Part shown: piece by piece, positions 18,878 through 26,554 of the stretch | Layout: every line of letters starts with the position of its first letter | Numbering within the stretch: position 1 is the stretch's first letter | Assembly: GCF_000820025.1 (NCBI RefSeq) | Contig: NZ_CDBI01000024.1 | Span: 1-46,090, forward strand | Direction: 5' to 3' | DNA: 46,090 nt | From: Aeromonas popoffii | GTDB lineage: Bacteria > Pseudomonadota > Gammaproteobacteria > Enterobacterales > Aeromonadaceae | Made by a program: the position numbers and the translations under genes | Notes under the pieces: generated by a model | Told to the model about the DNA's origin: nothing | Seen by the model: the letters and a program-made list of their open reading frames with translations, nothing else | The model's database searches: none

Positions 18878-19129
18878 TCAAAAGTCCCAGCCGGCCTGCT
18901 CTTGCTCACTGGCCTGGATGGCTTCTTGTGCCTTGCGACGCGCAGCGTCCACCCGGGCCTTGCGACCACGGCACAGGCGCATCACCTCCTGCTGCTCGGT
19001 GGGGGTCATGGTGAGCCAGTTGAAACGCTCCTCCCGGTTGCGCAGGCAGCCCTTGCAGTAGCCCTTGTTGTTGACTTCGCATACCCCGATGCAGGGGCTC
19101 TGCAGCGGGAAGATCTCGAGCTGTTCCAT
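18878..19129 (-). CDS. DUF1289 family protein
   Basis: This 83-aa protein carries the DUF1289 cysteine pattern SPCIGVCEVNNKGYCKGCLRN, four cysteines in the form CxxxC…CxxC that probably bind metal. The helix EERFNWLTMTPTEQQEVMRL follows. Family members are small and of unknown function. It is divergent from mltA with 150 bp between the starts and convergent with the fru operon. Confidence 0.85.
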   Translation of the reverse strand: MEQLEIFPLQSPCIGVCEVNNKGYCKGCLRNREERFNWLTMTPTEQQEVMRLCRGRKARVDAARRKAQEAIQASEQEQAGWDF

Positions 19130-19279
19130 CCATGGCCTCTCACACCTTGTTACCTTGTTATAACCCAGAAGATCCCCTTAGGAGAAATCTGTTGCCAAGG
19201 GGCTGATGGCGTTTGCTTTCCCCCTGCAAATTTGGCATCTTCCCCGCCAAGCATGAGGCTTGGTGTTACATGAGGACAT

Positions 19280-20431
19280 ATGAATAAACATGCGTACTGG
19301 CTGACCGCCGCAGTGCTGGGGCTGGCCGGTTGTGCGGGCAACTCTGAGCAAGCACCGGTGCCCAAGAAGAAACCCGATGCCAGATGTTTTCTGAACTGCG
19401 AGGTGCCGGTCAATCTGGGCAAGCAGTATCTGGACGGCCCCCTGCCGGATGATCTGGTGCGGGTAGAAGGTGTCAACAGTCGCCAGCACGCTGACTTCAG
19501 TAAGTTTGGTCCCCAGAGCCAGCTGGTACTGGAGCGTTCCGGCAAGATGACCCGTCGCTATGGTGAGCTTTATAGCCAGCTCTCCCGCTGGGTGGCCAAT
19601 GGCGGCAACCCGGCCCATATCACCCAGTACGGCATCAGCCTGGCCCAGATGGGGGGCGCCGATCGTATGGGCAACGTGCTGTTTACCGGTTATTACTCGC
19701 CGGTACTGGAGGTGCGTCATCGCCCGGATGCCAAGTACAAGTACCCCATCTATGCCATGCCCAAGTGCGGTGGCCGTTGCCCGAGCCGGGCCGAGATCCA
19801 TCAGGGGGCCCTGGCCAACCGTGGGTTGGAGCTGGGTTACAGCAAATCCCTCATCGACAACTTCCTGATGGATGTACAGGGCTCAGGTTTTGTCCACTAC
19901 GGCGATGACGATCGGCTGCAATACCTGGGTTACAGCGGCAAGAATGGTCACGGCTACGTGAGTATCGGCCGGGTGTTGATCGACCGGGGTGAGGTGCCCA
20001 AGGAGAAGATGTCCATGAAGGCCATCAAGGATTGGGCCAACAGCAAACCGGAGGAGAGCGTCAAGGAGCTGGTGGAGCAGAATCCTTCTTATGTCTTCTT
20101 CGAGCGTCGTCCCACCAATGACGTGATTGGGGCGGCCGGCATTCCGTTGCTGCCGCTGGCGGCCGTGGCGGCTGACAAGACCCTGCTGCCGATGGGCACG
20201 CCGATCCTGGCGGAAGTCCCCTTGCTCGACAAAGAGGGCAACTGGACCGGCAAACATCAGCTGCGGCTCCTGATCGCGCTGGATGTGGGGGGCGCCGTGA
20301 AGAAGGGGCACCTGGATCTCTACCATGGCATGGGTGAGGAGGCCGGTGTGGCCGCCGGTCACTACAAGCACTTTGGCCGGGTCTGGAAGCTGGGCCTGCA
20401 CCAGGGGCCGACCGCTGCCCCCTGGCTGTGA
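19280..20431 (+). CDS. mltA: Membrane-bound lytic murein transglycosylase A
   Basis: This 383-aa lipoprotein cleaves peptidoglycan glycan strands, forming 1,6-anhydro ends, at the outer membrane. The signal MNKHAYWLTAAVLGLAGC gives a lipidated Cys18 followed by Ala. The MltA barrel shows FTGYYSPVLEVRH, and the 3D-domain catalytic region shows LRLLIALDVGGAVKKGHLD with the key aspartate, then DLYHGMGEEAG. An ATGAGGA stretch precedes the ATG. Length is close to the E. coli enzyme (365 aa). Confidence 0.93.
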   Translation: MNKHAYWLTAAVLGLAGCAGNSEQAPVPKKKPDARCFLNCEVPVNLGKQYLDGPLPDDLVRVEGVNSRQHADFSKFGPQSQLVLERSGKMTRRYGELYSQLSRWVANGGNPAHITQYGISLAQMGGADRMGNVLFTGYYSPVLEVRHRPDAKYKYPIYAMPKCGGRCPSRAEIHQGALANRGLELGYSKSLIDNFLMDVQGSGFVHYGDDDRLQYLGYSGKNGHGYVSIGRVLIDRGEVPKEKMSMKAIKDWANSKPEESVKELVEQNPSYVFFERRPTNDVIGAAGIPLLPLAAVAADKTLLPMGTPILAEVPLLDKEGNWTGKHQLRLLIALDVGGAVKKGHLDLYHGMGEEAGVAAGHYKHFGRVWKLGLHQGPTAAPWL

Positions 20432-20454
20432 GTCAAACCAGTTAGCCGCAATAA

Positions 20455-20487
20455 AAAAGCCGCCGGAGTCAAATCCGGCGGCTTTTT
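20455..20487. terminator. Bidirectional terminator between mltA and yfaE
   Basis: AGCCGCCGGA / TCCGGCGGCT form a 10-bp stem with a 6-base loop. T-runs lie on both strands (AAAAAA before, TTTTT after), so it can serve mltA and the converging yfaE transcript. Confidence 0.9.
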
Positions 20488-20516
20488 GTTTGGCAACGCG
20501 TGTGGTGCTTGCTGCG

Positions 20517-20837
20517 TCAGCCTTTCCTGATGTCCAGCCGGATGGCCCCGACCGGTTTGCAGCAGCAGGGTAGGCACTCGCCTGGGGAGACGAATGCCAA
20601 CGGCACATGGGCATAGTGCACCGAGCCTGCCAGCAAGGGCGTGCGGCAGGCGCCGCAATAGCCGCTACGGCACTGGAACTCCACATGATGGCCGTGGCGC
20701 TCCAGGGTCTCCAACACGCTCTCGCCGGGATGGGCGAGCAGGGTACCGTCGCGGGTCTGCACCCGCGGCGCCTGTGTGGCCTCTTGCTGTGTTGCAGGCT
20801 GCGGGGCAGTTGCCAGCGTGTTGGTGGCGTCACTCAC
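20517..20837 (-). CDS. yfaE: YfaE 2Fe-2S ferredoxin, RNR cofactor maintenance
   Basis: This 106-aa protein has a plant-type ferredoxin motif, CRSGYCGACR…C (C-x4-C-x2-C, with a fourth cysteine in GECLPC). In E. coli YfaE reduces the NrdB diferric centre to restore the tyrosyl radical, and here too it lies at the end of the nrdAB unit. The start is a GTG at 20837 that overlaps the stop of the duplicated NrdB tail (GTGA). The first 25 residues are Thr/Gln/Ala-rich and look disordered. They are longer than in the E. coli protein (84 aa). Confidence 0.88.
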   Translation of the reverse strand: MSDATNTLATAPQPATQQEATQAPRVQTRDGTLLAHPGESVLETLERHGHHVEFQCRSGYCGACRTPLLAGSVHYAHVPLAFVSPGECLPCCCKPVGAIRLDIRKG

Positions 20838-20970
20838 AGCTCAAAGTCACCGAGATCATTTGCGTGTACTTCGCTGTCGATCAGGTCGACCAGCATATCG
20901 GGTAGCTGACTCACAGCTCGAAGTCACCGAGATCGTCGGCATGTACTTCGCTGTCGATCTGGCCGACCAG
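20832..20970 (-). repeat. Tandem duplication of the nrdB 3' end
   Basis: Two direct copies, 20832-20893 and 20909-20970, start 77 bp apart and match at about 55 of 62 positions. The right copy is the true end of nrdB. The left copy sits between nrdB and yfaE and keeps the NrdB tail frame intact up to its stop, which overlaps the yfaE start exactly as an unduplicated nrdB stop would. Confidence 0.9.
20834..20896 (-). CDS. 20-codon frame encoding a free NrdB C-terminal tail peptide
   Basis: Within the left copy, an ATG at 20896 opens a 20-residue frame MLVDLIDSEVHA…DLGDFEL that repeats the last 17 residues of NrdB ([15 protein letters not shown]) with one conservative change (D to N). In class Ia reductases this tail binds NrdA and holds R1 and R2 together, and synthetic R2 tail peptides are known to compete for that site. 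No strong ribosome-binding site is visible. Translation could follow termination of nrdB 15 bases earlier. Whether it is expressed is unknown. Confidence 0.35.
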   Translation of the reverse strand: MLVDLIDSEVHANDLGDFEL

Positions 20971-22044
20971 GTAGGAACTCACTTCCACTTCCTGCGGGGC
21001 GACCTGCACGTTGTCAGAGGACAGCCAGGTGTTGATCCAGGGGATCGGGTTTTGCTTGGCGCCGGCAAAGGCTGACTGCAGACCGACCGCACTCATGCGC
21101 AGGTTGGTGATGTACTCCACGTACTGGCAGAGGATGTCCTTGTTCAGGCCGATCATGGAGCCGTCCTGAAACAGGTACTCGGCCCACTCTTTCTCCTGAA
21201 TGGCGGCTTCCTTGAAGATCTCGAAGCAGGCCTGCTCGCACTCGGCGGCAATCTCGGCCATCTCGGGGTCGTCCTGGCCGGTGCGCATCAGGTTCAACAT
21301 GTGCTGGGTGCCGGTCAGGTGCAGCGCTTCGTCGCGGGCGATCATCTTGATGATCTTGGCGTTGCCTTCCATCAGTTCGCGTTCGGCGAAGGCAAAGGAG
21401 CAGGCGAAGCTGACGTAGAAGCGGATCGCCTCCAGCGCATTGACGCTCATCAGGCACAGGTAGAGCTTCTTCTTCAGCTCGCGCAATGTGATGGTGCGCA
21501 TGTGTCCGGCGACGCTATGGGTCCCTTCACCGTGCAGGTTGTAGAGTGCGGTCGCCTCGATCAGATCGTCGTAGAAGCAGCTGATGGAGCCAGCGCGCTT
21601 CAAGATCTGCTCGTTGGTGACGATGTCATCAAACACCTGGGCCGGGGTGTTGACGATATTGCGAATGATGTGGGTGTAGGAGCGCGAGTGGATGGTCTCC
21701 GAGAAGGCCCAGGTCTCGATCCAGGTTTCCAGCTCCGGAATGGAGACCAGCGGCAGCAGCGCCACGTTGGGGCTGCGACCCTGGATGGAATCCAGCAGGG
21801 TCTGGTACTTCAGGTTGGAGATGAAGATGTGCTGCTCGTGGGGCGGCAGGGCCTGATAGTCGATGCGGTCGTGGGAGACATCGACCTCTTCCGGGCGCCA
21901 GAAGAAGGAGAGCTGTTTCTCGATCAGTCGCTCGAACACTTCGTGCTTTTGTTGATCATAACGGGCCACATTGACCGATTGGCCAAAAAACATCGGCTCT
22001 TTGAGCTGGTCGTTTTGGGTTTGGCAGAAAGTTGAATAGGCCAT
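20911..22044 (-). CDS. nrdB: Ribonucleotide reductase class Ia, beta subunit
   Basis: This 377-aa R2 subunit holds the diiron site and the tyrosyl radical. It is very close to E. coli NrdB (376 aa): [20 protein letters not shown], then [17 protein letters not shown] containing the radical tyrosine and ligands, then [13 protein letters not shown] and [13 protein letters not shown]. The C-terminal tail [15 protein letters not shown] docks on NrdA. It lies 81 bases downstream of nrdA in the same operon. Its 3' end is tandemly duplicated. Confidence 0.96.
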   Translation of the reverse strand: MAYSTFCQTQNDQLKEPMFFGQSVNVARYDQQKHEVFERLIEKQLSFFWRPEEVDVSHDRIDYQALPPHEQHIFISNLKYQTLLDSIQGRSPNVALLPLVSIPELETWIETWAFSETIHSRSYTHIIRNIVNTPAQVFDDIVTNEQILKRAGSISCFYDDLIEATALYNLHGEGTHSVAGHMRTITLRELKKKLYLCLMSVNALEAIRFYVSFACSFAFAERELMEGNAKIIKMIARDEALHLTGTQHMLNLMRTGQDDPEMAEIAAECEQACFEIFKEAAIQEKEWAEYLFQDGSMIGLNKDILCQYVEYITNLRMSAVGLQSAFAGAKQNPIPWINTWLSSDNVQVAPQEVEVSSYLVGQIDSEVHADDLGDFEL

Positions 22045-22080
22045 GGTTACCAGAATGTATTAAATGGGTAAAACAGGAGA

Positions 22081-22101
22081 GCGGGAGCTTGTCGCTCCCG
22101 C
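22081..22101 (-). other. Intercistronic hairpin between nrdA and nrdB
   Basis: GCGGGAGC / GCTCCCGC form an 8-bp stem with a 5-base loop. The minus-strand sequence after it (TCTCCTGTTTTA) is only partly T-rich, so it may stabilise nrdA mRNA or give partial termination to set the subunit ratio. Confidence 0.55.
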
Positions 22102-22125
22102 CCGGTTGTCAGATCTTGCAATGGC

Positions 22126-24393
22126 TTATATTTTACAAGCCCCACCGGCACAACCGTCATCTTGCATATCGGCTTGTGCGTCATCCGCACCATCACGGGT
22201 GTTGTGATAGTAGAGGGTCTTGAGGCCGTATTTGTAAGCGGTCAGCAGATCCTTGAGCAACTGTTTCATCGGCACCTTGTTGCCTTCAAAACGGGCGGGG
22301 TCGTAGTTGGTGTTGGCGGAGATCGCCTGATCCACAAACTTCTGCATGATACCGACCAACTGCAGATAGCCATCGACGCTCGGTTGCTTCCAGAGCAGTT
22401 CGTATTGATCTTTCAGGCGATGATACTCGGGCACCACCTGTTTGAGAATACCGTCCTTGGAGGCCTTGACCGATACCAGGCCGCGCGGCGGCTCTATGCC
22501 GTTGGTGGCGTTGGAGATCTGGCTGGAGGTCTCGCTTGGCATCAGGGCGGTCAGGGTGGAGTTGCGCAGACCCACGGTGCGGATCTCTTCACGCAAGGTT
22601 TCCCAATCCAGGTGCAGCGGCTCGTTGCACAGGTTGTCGAGATCCTTTTTATAGGTATCGATGGGCAAAATGCCCTGGGCATAAGTGGTCTCGTTGAACG
22701 CCGGGCAGGGGCCGAACTCGCGGGCCAGCTGCACGGAGGCTTTCAGCAGGTAGAACTGGATCGCCTCGAAGGTGCGGTGCGTCAGCGCCAGACCGGAACC
22801 GTCGGAGTAACGGGCGCCGTTTTTGGCCAGGTAGTAGGCGTAGTTGATGACGCCTATCCCCAGGGTACGACGGTTCATGCTGCCTTTCTGGGCAGCCTTG
22901 AGCGGGTAGTCCTGATAGTCGAGCAGGGCATCCAGGGCACGCACGGCGAGATCGGCCATCTCTTCCAGATCTTCCAGCTTCTCGATGGCGCCGAGGTTGA
23001 ACGCGGAGAGGGTGCACAGGGCGATCTCGCCCTCTTCGTCATCCACGTTGTTGAGCGGCTTGGTCGGCAGCGCGATTTCGAGGCAGAGGTTAGACTGGCG
23101 TACCGGCGCCACGCTCGGATCGAACGGGCTGTGGGTGTTGCAGTGATCCACGTTCTGGATGTAGATGCGGCCGGTACCGGCACGCTCCTGCATCATCAGG
23201 GAGAAGAGGTCGACCGCCTTGATGGTCTTCTTGCGAATGGCCGGGTCCTGCTCGTACTTGACGTAGAGTGCCTCGAACTTGTCCTGATCGGCGAAGAAGG
23301 CATCGTACAGGCCAGGGGCATCGGACGGGGAGAACAAGGTGATGTCGCCGCCCTTGATCAGGCGCTGGTACATCAGCTTGTTGATCTGCACGCCGTAGTC
23401 CATGTGACGGACCCGGTTCTCTTCCACGCCGCGGTTGTTTTTCAGGACCAGCAGGCTCTCCACCTCGGTGTGCCACAGCGGATAGAAGAGGGTGGCCGCA
23501 CCGCCGCGCACGCCGCCCTGGGAGCAGCATTTGACCGCAGTCTGGAAGTATTTGTAGAAGGGGATGCAACCGGTGTGGAACGCTTCGCCACCACGGATGG
23601 GGCTACCCAGACCACGGATACGGCCAGCGTTGATGCCGATACCGGCGCGCTGGGAGACATAACGCACGATGGCGCTGGCGGTGGCGTTGATGGAATCCAG
23701 GCTGTCATCACACTCGATCAGCACGCAGGAGCTGAACTGGCGAGTCGGGGTCCGCACGCCGCTCATGATGGGCGTCGGCAGGGAAATTTTGAAAGTCGAG
23801 ACTGCATCGTAGAAGCGCTTGATGTAGTCCAGACGGGTATCTTTCGGGTACTTGGAGAAGAGGCAGGCCGCTACCAGGATGTAGAGGAACTGCGGGCTCT
23901 CGTAGATCTCGCCGGTGACGCGGTTCTGCACCAGGTACTTGCCTTCCAGCTGCTTGACGGCGGCGTAGGAGAAGTCCATATCACGCCAGTGATCCAGGTG
24001 CTCGTTGAGCGCCTCAAATTCGGCCTGGGTGTAGTCGGTCAGCAGGTGCTTGTCATATTTGCCCATGTCTACCAGACGGGCGACGTGCTGGTAGAGATGG
24101 GGAGGTTCGAACTGGCCGTAGGCTTTCTTGCGCAGGTGGAAGATGGCCAGACGGGCAGCCATGTACTGGTAATCCGGGCTTTGCTCGGAGATCAGATCAG
24201 CAGTGGCCTTGATGACGGTTTCGTGGATATCGGCGGTACGGATACCGTCATAGAACTGGATGTGGGACTTGAGTTCCACCTGGGATACCGACACGTTGTC
24301 GAGTCCCTCGGCGGCCCAATCCAGCACGCGGTGAATTTTATCCAGATCGATGGGTTCTTTGTGGCCGTTACGCTTCGTCACAAACAAGTTCAT
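22126..24393 (-). CDS. nrdA: Ribonucleotide reductase class Ia, alpha subunit
   Basis: This 755-aa catalytic subunit reduces ribonucleoside diphosphates. The start at 24393 (MNLFVTKRNGHKEPIDLDKI) matches the family. The frame continues upstream but is unconserved there. An ATP-cone domain comes first. The barrel cysteines are visible in SSCVLIECDDSLDS, NLCLEIALP and IALCTLSAFNLG. The C-terminal redox pair is in GCAGGACKI. NrdR and DnaA boxes lie upstream. Confidence 0.96.
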   Translation of the reverse strand: MNLFVTKRNGHKEPIDLDKIHRVLDWAAEGLDNVSVSQVELKSHIQFYDGIRTADIHETVIKATADLISEQSPDYQYMAARLAIFHLRKKAYGQFEPPHLYQHVARLVDMGKYDKHLLTDYTQAEFEALNEHLDHWRDMDFSYAAVKQLEGKYLVQNRVTGEIYESPQFLYILVAACLFSKYPKDTRLDYIKRFYDAVSTFKISLPTPIMSGVRTPTRQFSSCVLIECDDSLDSINATASAIVRYVSQRAGIGINAGRIRGLGSPIRGGEAFHTGCIPFYKYFQTAVKCCSQGGVRGGAATLFYPLWHTEVESLLVLKNNRGVEENRVRHMDYGVQINKLMYQRLIKGGDITLFSPSDAPGLYDAFFADQDKFEALYVKYEQDPAIRKKTIKAVDLFSLMMQERAGTGRIYIQNVDHCNTHSPFDPSVAPVRQSNLCLEIALPTKPLNNVDDEEGEIALCTLSAFNLGAIEKLEDLEEMADLAVRALDALLDYQDYPLKAAQKGSMNRRTLGIGVINYAYYLAKNGARYSDGSGLALTHRTFEAIQFYLLKASVQLAREFGPCPAFNETTYAQGILPIDTYKKDLDNLCNEPLHLDWETLREEIRTVGLRNSTLTALMPSETSSQISNATNGIEPPRGLVSVKASKDGILKQVVPEYHRLKDQYELLWKQPSVDGYLQLVGIMQKFVDQAISANTNYDPARFEGNKVPMKQLLKDLLTAYKYGLKTLYYHNTRDGADDAQADMQDDGCAGGACKI

Positions 24394-24492
24394 TGGCTGA
24401 TGACCTTTGTAGTTGATTCCCGAAAAACCATCGCACGGCCTTGACCGCCTGGTCGTGATCGACTGAGGGAGCGGGGGCATGTTGTGCGATGA

Positions 24493-24508
24493 ATCACAAG
24501 ATATAGTG
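24493..24508. promoter_or_regulatory. NrdR box 1
   Basis: TCACAAGATATAGTGT matches 14 of 16 positions of the NrdR consensus (acaCwAtATaTwGtgt) and lies about 100 bp upstream of the nrdA start. The partner box is exactly 31 bp away, the usual three-turn spacing. Confidence 0.85.
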
Positions 24509-24523
24509 TTATTTTAAGTTCGA

Positions 24524-24539
24524 GCTACAAGATAGTGAG
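24524..24539. promoter_or_regulatory. NrdR box 2
   Basis: CTACAAGATAGTGAGG has the core C-A-A-n-A-T-A-n-T-G aligned to box 1 at 31-bp spacing. It is weaker in its outer bases. Together the two boxes predict ATP/dATP-dependent repression of nrdAB by NrdR. Confidence 0.75.
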
Positions 24540-24559
24540 GTCTACCCGGCTTTGCAATC

Positions 24560-24586
24560 TGTGGATAAGGCATTAGCTGTGGATAA
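24560..24586 (-). promoter_or_regulatory. Two perfect DnaA boxes upstream of nrdA
   Basis: TTATCCACA occurs on the minus strand at 24560-24568 and 24578-24586, 18 bp apart. DnaA boxes upstream of nrdAB link dNTP supply to replication initiation in E. coli, and the same arrangement is seen here. The remaining bases to 24810 are AT-rich with no gene. Confidence 0.85.
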
Positions 24587-24810
24587 ATTGTGGGTGTTGC
24601 GACCCATGTTAGTGGCTGCTCACAGTGAGTGGGTTTTCATGCGTCCGATCCGGTAAATGCAAGCCTGATGATCGAACATGGAAAATTTAAATAACTTTTT
24701 TTGCTTGCGAAAACGGGGTGTTTTTACTAGCAAATTCAGTCTGGTTATCCCTTGTGCAGCCTGGGTCAAAAGGTGTCCTGTCCCTGTCGGTTAGCGGTTG
24801 CCAAACGGCA

Positions 24811-24840
24811 AAAATGGGAGATCACTCCTGACCTCCCATC
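24811..24840 (-). terminator. Terminator of the ubiG-phosphatase operon
   Basis: On the minus strand, ATGGGAG / CTCCCAT form a 7-bp stem with a 12-base loop followed by TTTTTG. It lies about 110 bases past the phosphatase stop. Confidence 0.7.
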
Positions 24841-24950
24841 GCATCCTTGCGTACCCCTATGCCCCAGCGGGTGGTGCTCAATTGGGTTTCTTTTGGCAAC
24901 AAAACTGCCTTTATGATCCATCAATGCCTGTGACCAAGCGGATCATGGGG

Positions 24951-25637
24951 TCAGGCTACCTCGTAACGCAGCCAGTGGTGCAGGGCCTGTACCGTATCGA
25001 AGTGCAGATCTGCGCCCCAGTCGGCGGGATCCTCGTCATCGCTCAGATAACCCCAACCCGCGACGGCGGTGCGCATACCGGCGTTGCGGCCCGCTTCGAT
25101 GTCGCGCACATGATCCCCTACGTAGAGGCAGTGGGCTGCCTCGACCCCTAGCTGGTCGCAGGCGAAGAACATGGGGGCGGGGTCGGGCTTGCGTACCGGC
25201 AGGGTATCGGCACTGACCGTCACGCCGCAGCTGGCAAGCTCAGGCAAGGCCGCCAACAGCGGCTCGGTGAGAAAGCCCGGCTTGTTGGTGACTATGCCCC
25301 ATGGCAGGGCGCGTTCGTCCAGCCATTCAATGAGCTCCAGCATGCCCTCATAGGGACGGGTACCGACACACAGGTGGGCGGCGTAGAAGTCGAGCAGCGC
25401 GGCGCGCAGGCGAGTGGCGCCCAGCTCCTCGAGCAGCTCATCGCCAAGCCCGGCCCTGAGTAGCCCGAGCGCCCCGTTGGAGGTGGTCTGGCGAATGATG
25501 GCATCAGAGAGCGGGGCAAAGCCTTCGCTCACCAGCACATGGTTGACGGCCGCGCCCAAGTCAGGTGCGGTATCGAGCAAGGTGCCGTCGAGATCAAACA
25601 GCACGCAGCGCAGCGGCGCCGGGTGAGAGTCGCCCAT
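24951..25637 (-). CDS. HAD phosphatase, MupP/Gph-like
   Basis: This 228-aa protein shows HAD motif I VLFDLDGTLLDT (nucleophile and acid aspartates), motif II WGIVTNK, and motifs III/IV KPDPAPMF and YVGDHVRDIEAG. It will commonly be labelled phosphoglycolate phosphatase (Gph). Two facts favour MupP (N-acetylmuramate-6-phosphate phosphatase of peptidoglycan recycling). It directly follows ubiG with a 1-base overlap, as mupP does in Pseudomonas, and the end YLSDDEDPADWGADLHFD resembles MupP. Substrate choice cannot be settled by sequence reading alone. Confidence 0.8.
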   Translation of the reverse strand: MGDSHPAPLRCVLFDLDGTLLDTAPDLGAAVNHVLVSEGFAPLSDAIIRQTTSNGALGLLRAGLGDELLEELGATRLRAALLDFYAAHLCVGTRPYEGMLELIEWLDERALPWGIVTNKPGFLTEPLLAALPELASCGVTVSADTLPVRKPDPAPMFFACDQLGVEAAHCLYVGDHVRDIEAGRNAGMRTAVAGWGYLSDDEDPADWGADLHFDTVQALHHWLRYEVA

Positions 25638-26353
25638 CAGCCTTGCTCCGGGCGGATGAATTCCACCATGTAGTTGACGTCGACGTTCTTGCCGAGTTTG
25701 AACTGGCCGGTCAGCGGCGAATAGTGTACGCCGCTCATGTCCCGCACCAACAGACCCGCCGCTTCACCCATGCGGCACAGTTCGGCGGGGGTGATGAATT
25801 TTTTGTGATCATGGGTGCCCTTGGGGATCATCTTCATCAGGTATTCGGCCCCCAGGATCATCATCAGATAGGCTTTCGGGTTGCGGTTGATGGTGGAGAT
25901 GAACACCCGTCCGCCGGGGCGTACCAAGGTGGCGATGGCGCGCAGCACTGAAGCCGGATCCGGCACGTGCTCCAGCATCTCCATGCAGGTGACCACGTCA
26001 TACTGGCCAGGGGCCTGGCCGGCATGTTCCTCCGCCGTCATCTGCTGGTATTGGAGCTCCACGCCCTGCTCGAGGGCGTGCAGGCGGGCGACGCCGAGCG
26101 GCTCCTTGCCCATGTCGATGCCCATCACGCGAGCGCCCCGACGGGCCATGCTCTCGGAGAGGATGCCGCCCCCGCAGCCGATGTCGAGAACCTGCTTGCC
26201 AAACAGGCCGCCGCTCTTGTCGGTGATCCAGTCAAGGCGCACCGGATTGATTTGATGCAGTGGCTTGAATTCGCCCTCCATGTCCCACCAGCGGGAGGCG
26301 ATGGCTTCAAATTTGGCGATTTCTGTCAGATCGACATTGGCATCACTATTCAT
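25637..26353 (-). CDS. ubiG: UbiG, ubiquinone biosynthesis O-methyltransferase
   Basis: This 238-aa SAM-dependent methyltransferase carries out both O-methylations of the ubiquinone ring. The SAM-binding motif [20 protein letters not shown] is intact, as are [15 protein letters not shown] and the KRE-like membrane-side region ([20 protein letters not shown]). Length matches E. coli UbiG (240 aa). It is divergent from gyrA with 200 bp between, and its stop overlaps the phosphatase start. Confidence 0.94.
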   Translation of the reverse strand: MNSDANVDLTEIAKFEAIASRWWDMEGEFKPLHQINPVRLDWITDKSGGLFGKQVLDIGCGGGILSESMARRGARVMGIDMGKEPLGVARLHALEQGVELQYQQMTAEEHAGQAPGQYDVVTCMEMLEHVPDPASVLRAIATLVRPGGRVFISTINRNPKAYLMMILGAEYLMKMIPKGTHDHKKFITPAELCRMGEAAGLLVRDMSGVHYSPLTGQFKLGKNVDVNYMVEFIRPEQG

Positions 26354-26554
26354 TTTTTGATGATCCTGTGGCAGGGCGCGCAGGTAGCAAGACTTGGGCG
26401 CAATCTATTGTCCTGGCGGGCATTATAACGGACACATTTTGTCACACCAGCCCGACTTGTTATCCGGATTTGTGGCTTAAGGTATTTGGCTCAGTGTGTT
26501 ACCATGGCGCGCTGTTTAAGCCAAAGAACAACTAATTAGGGATTAAGGCTTTCT

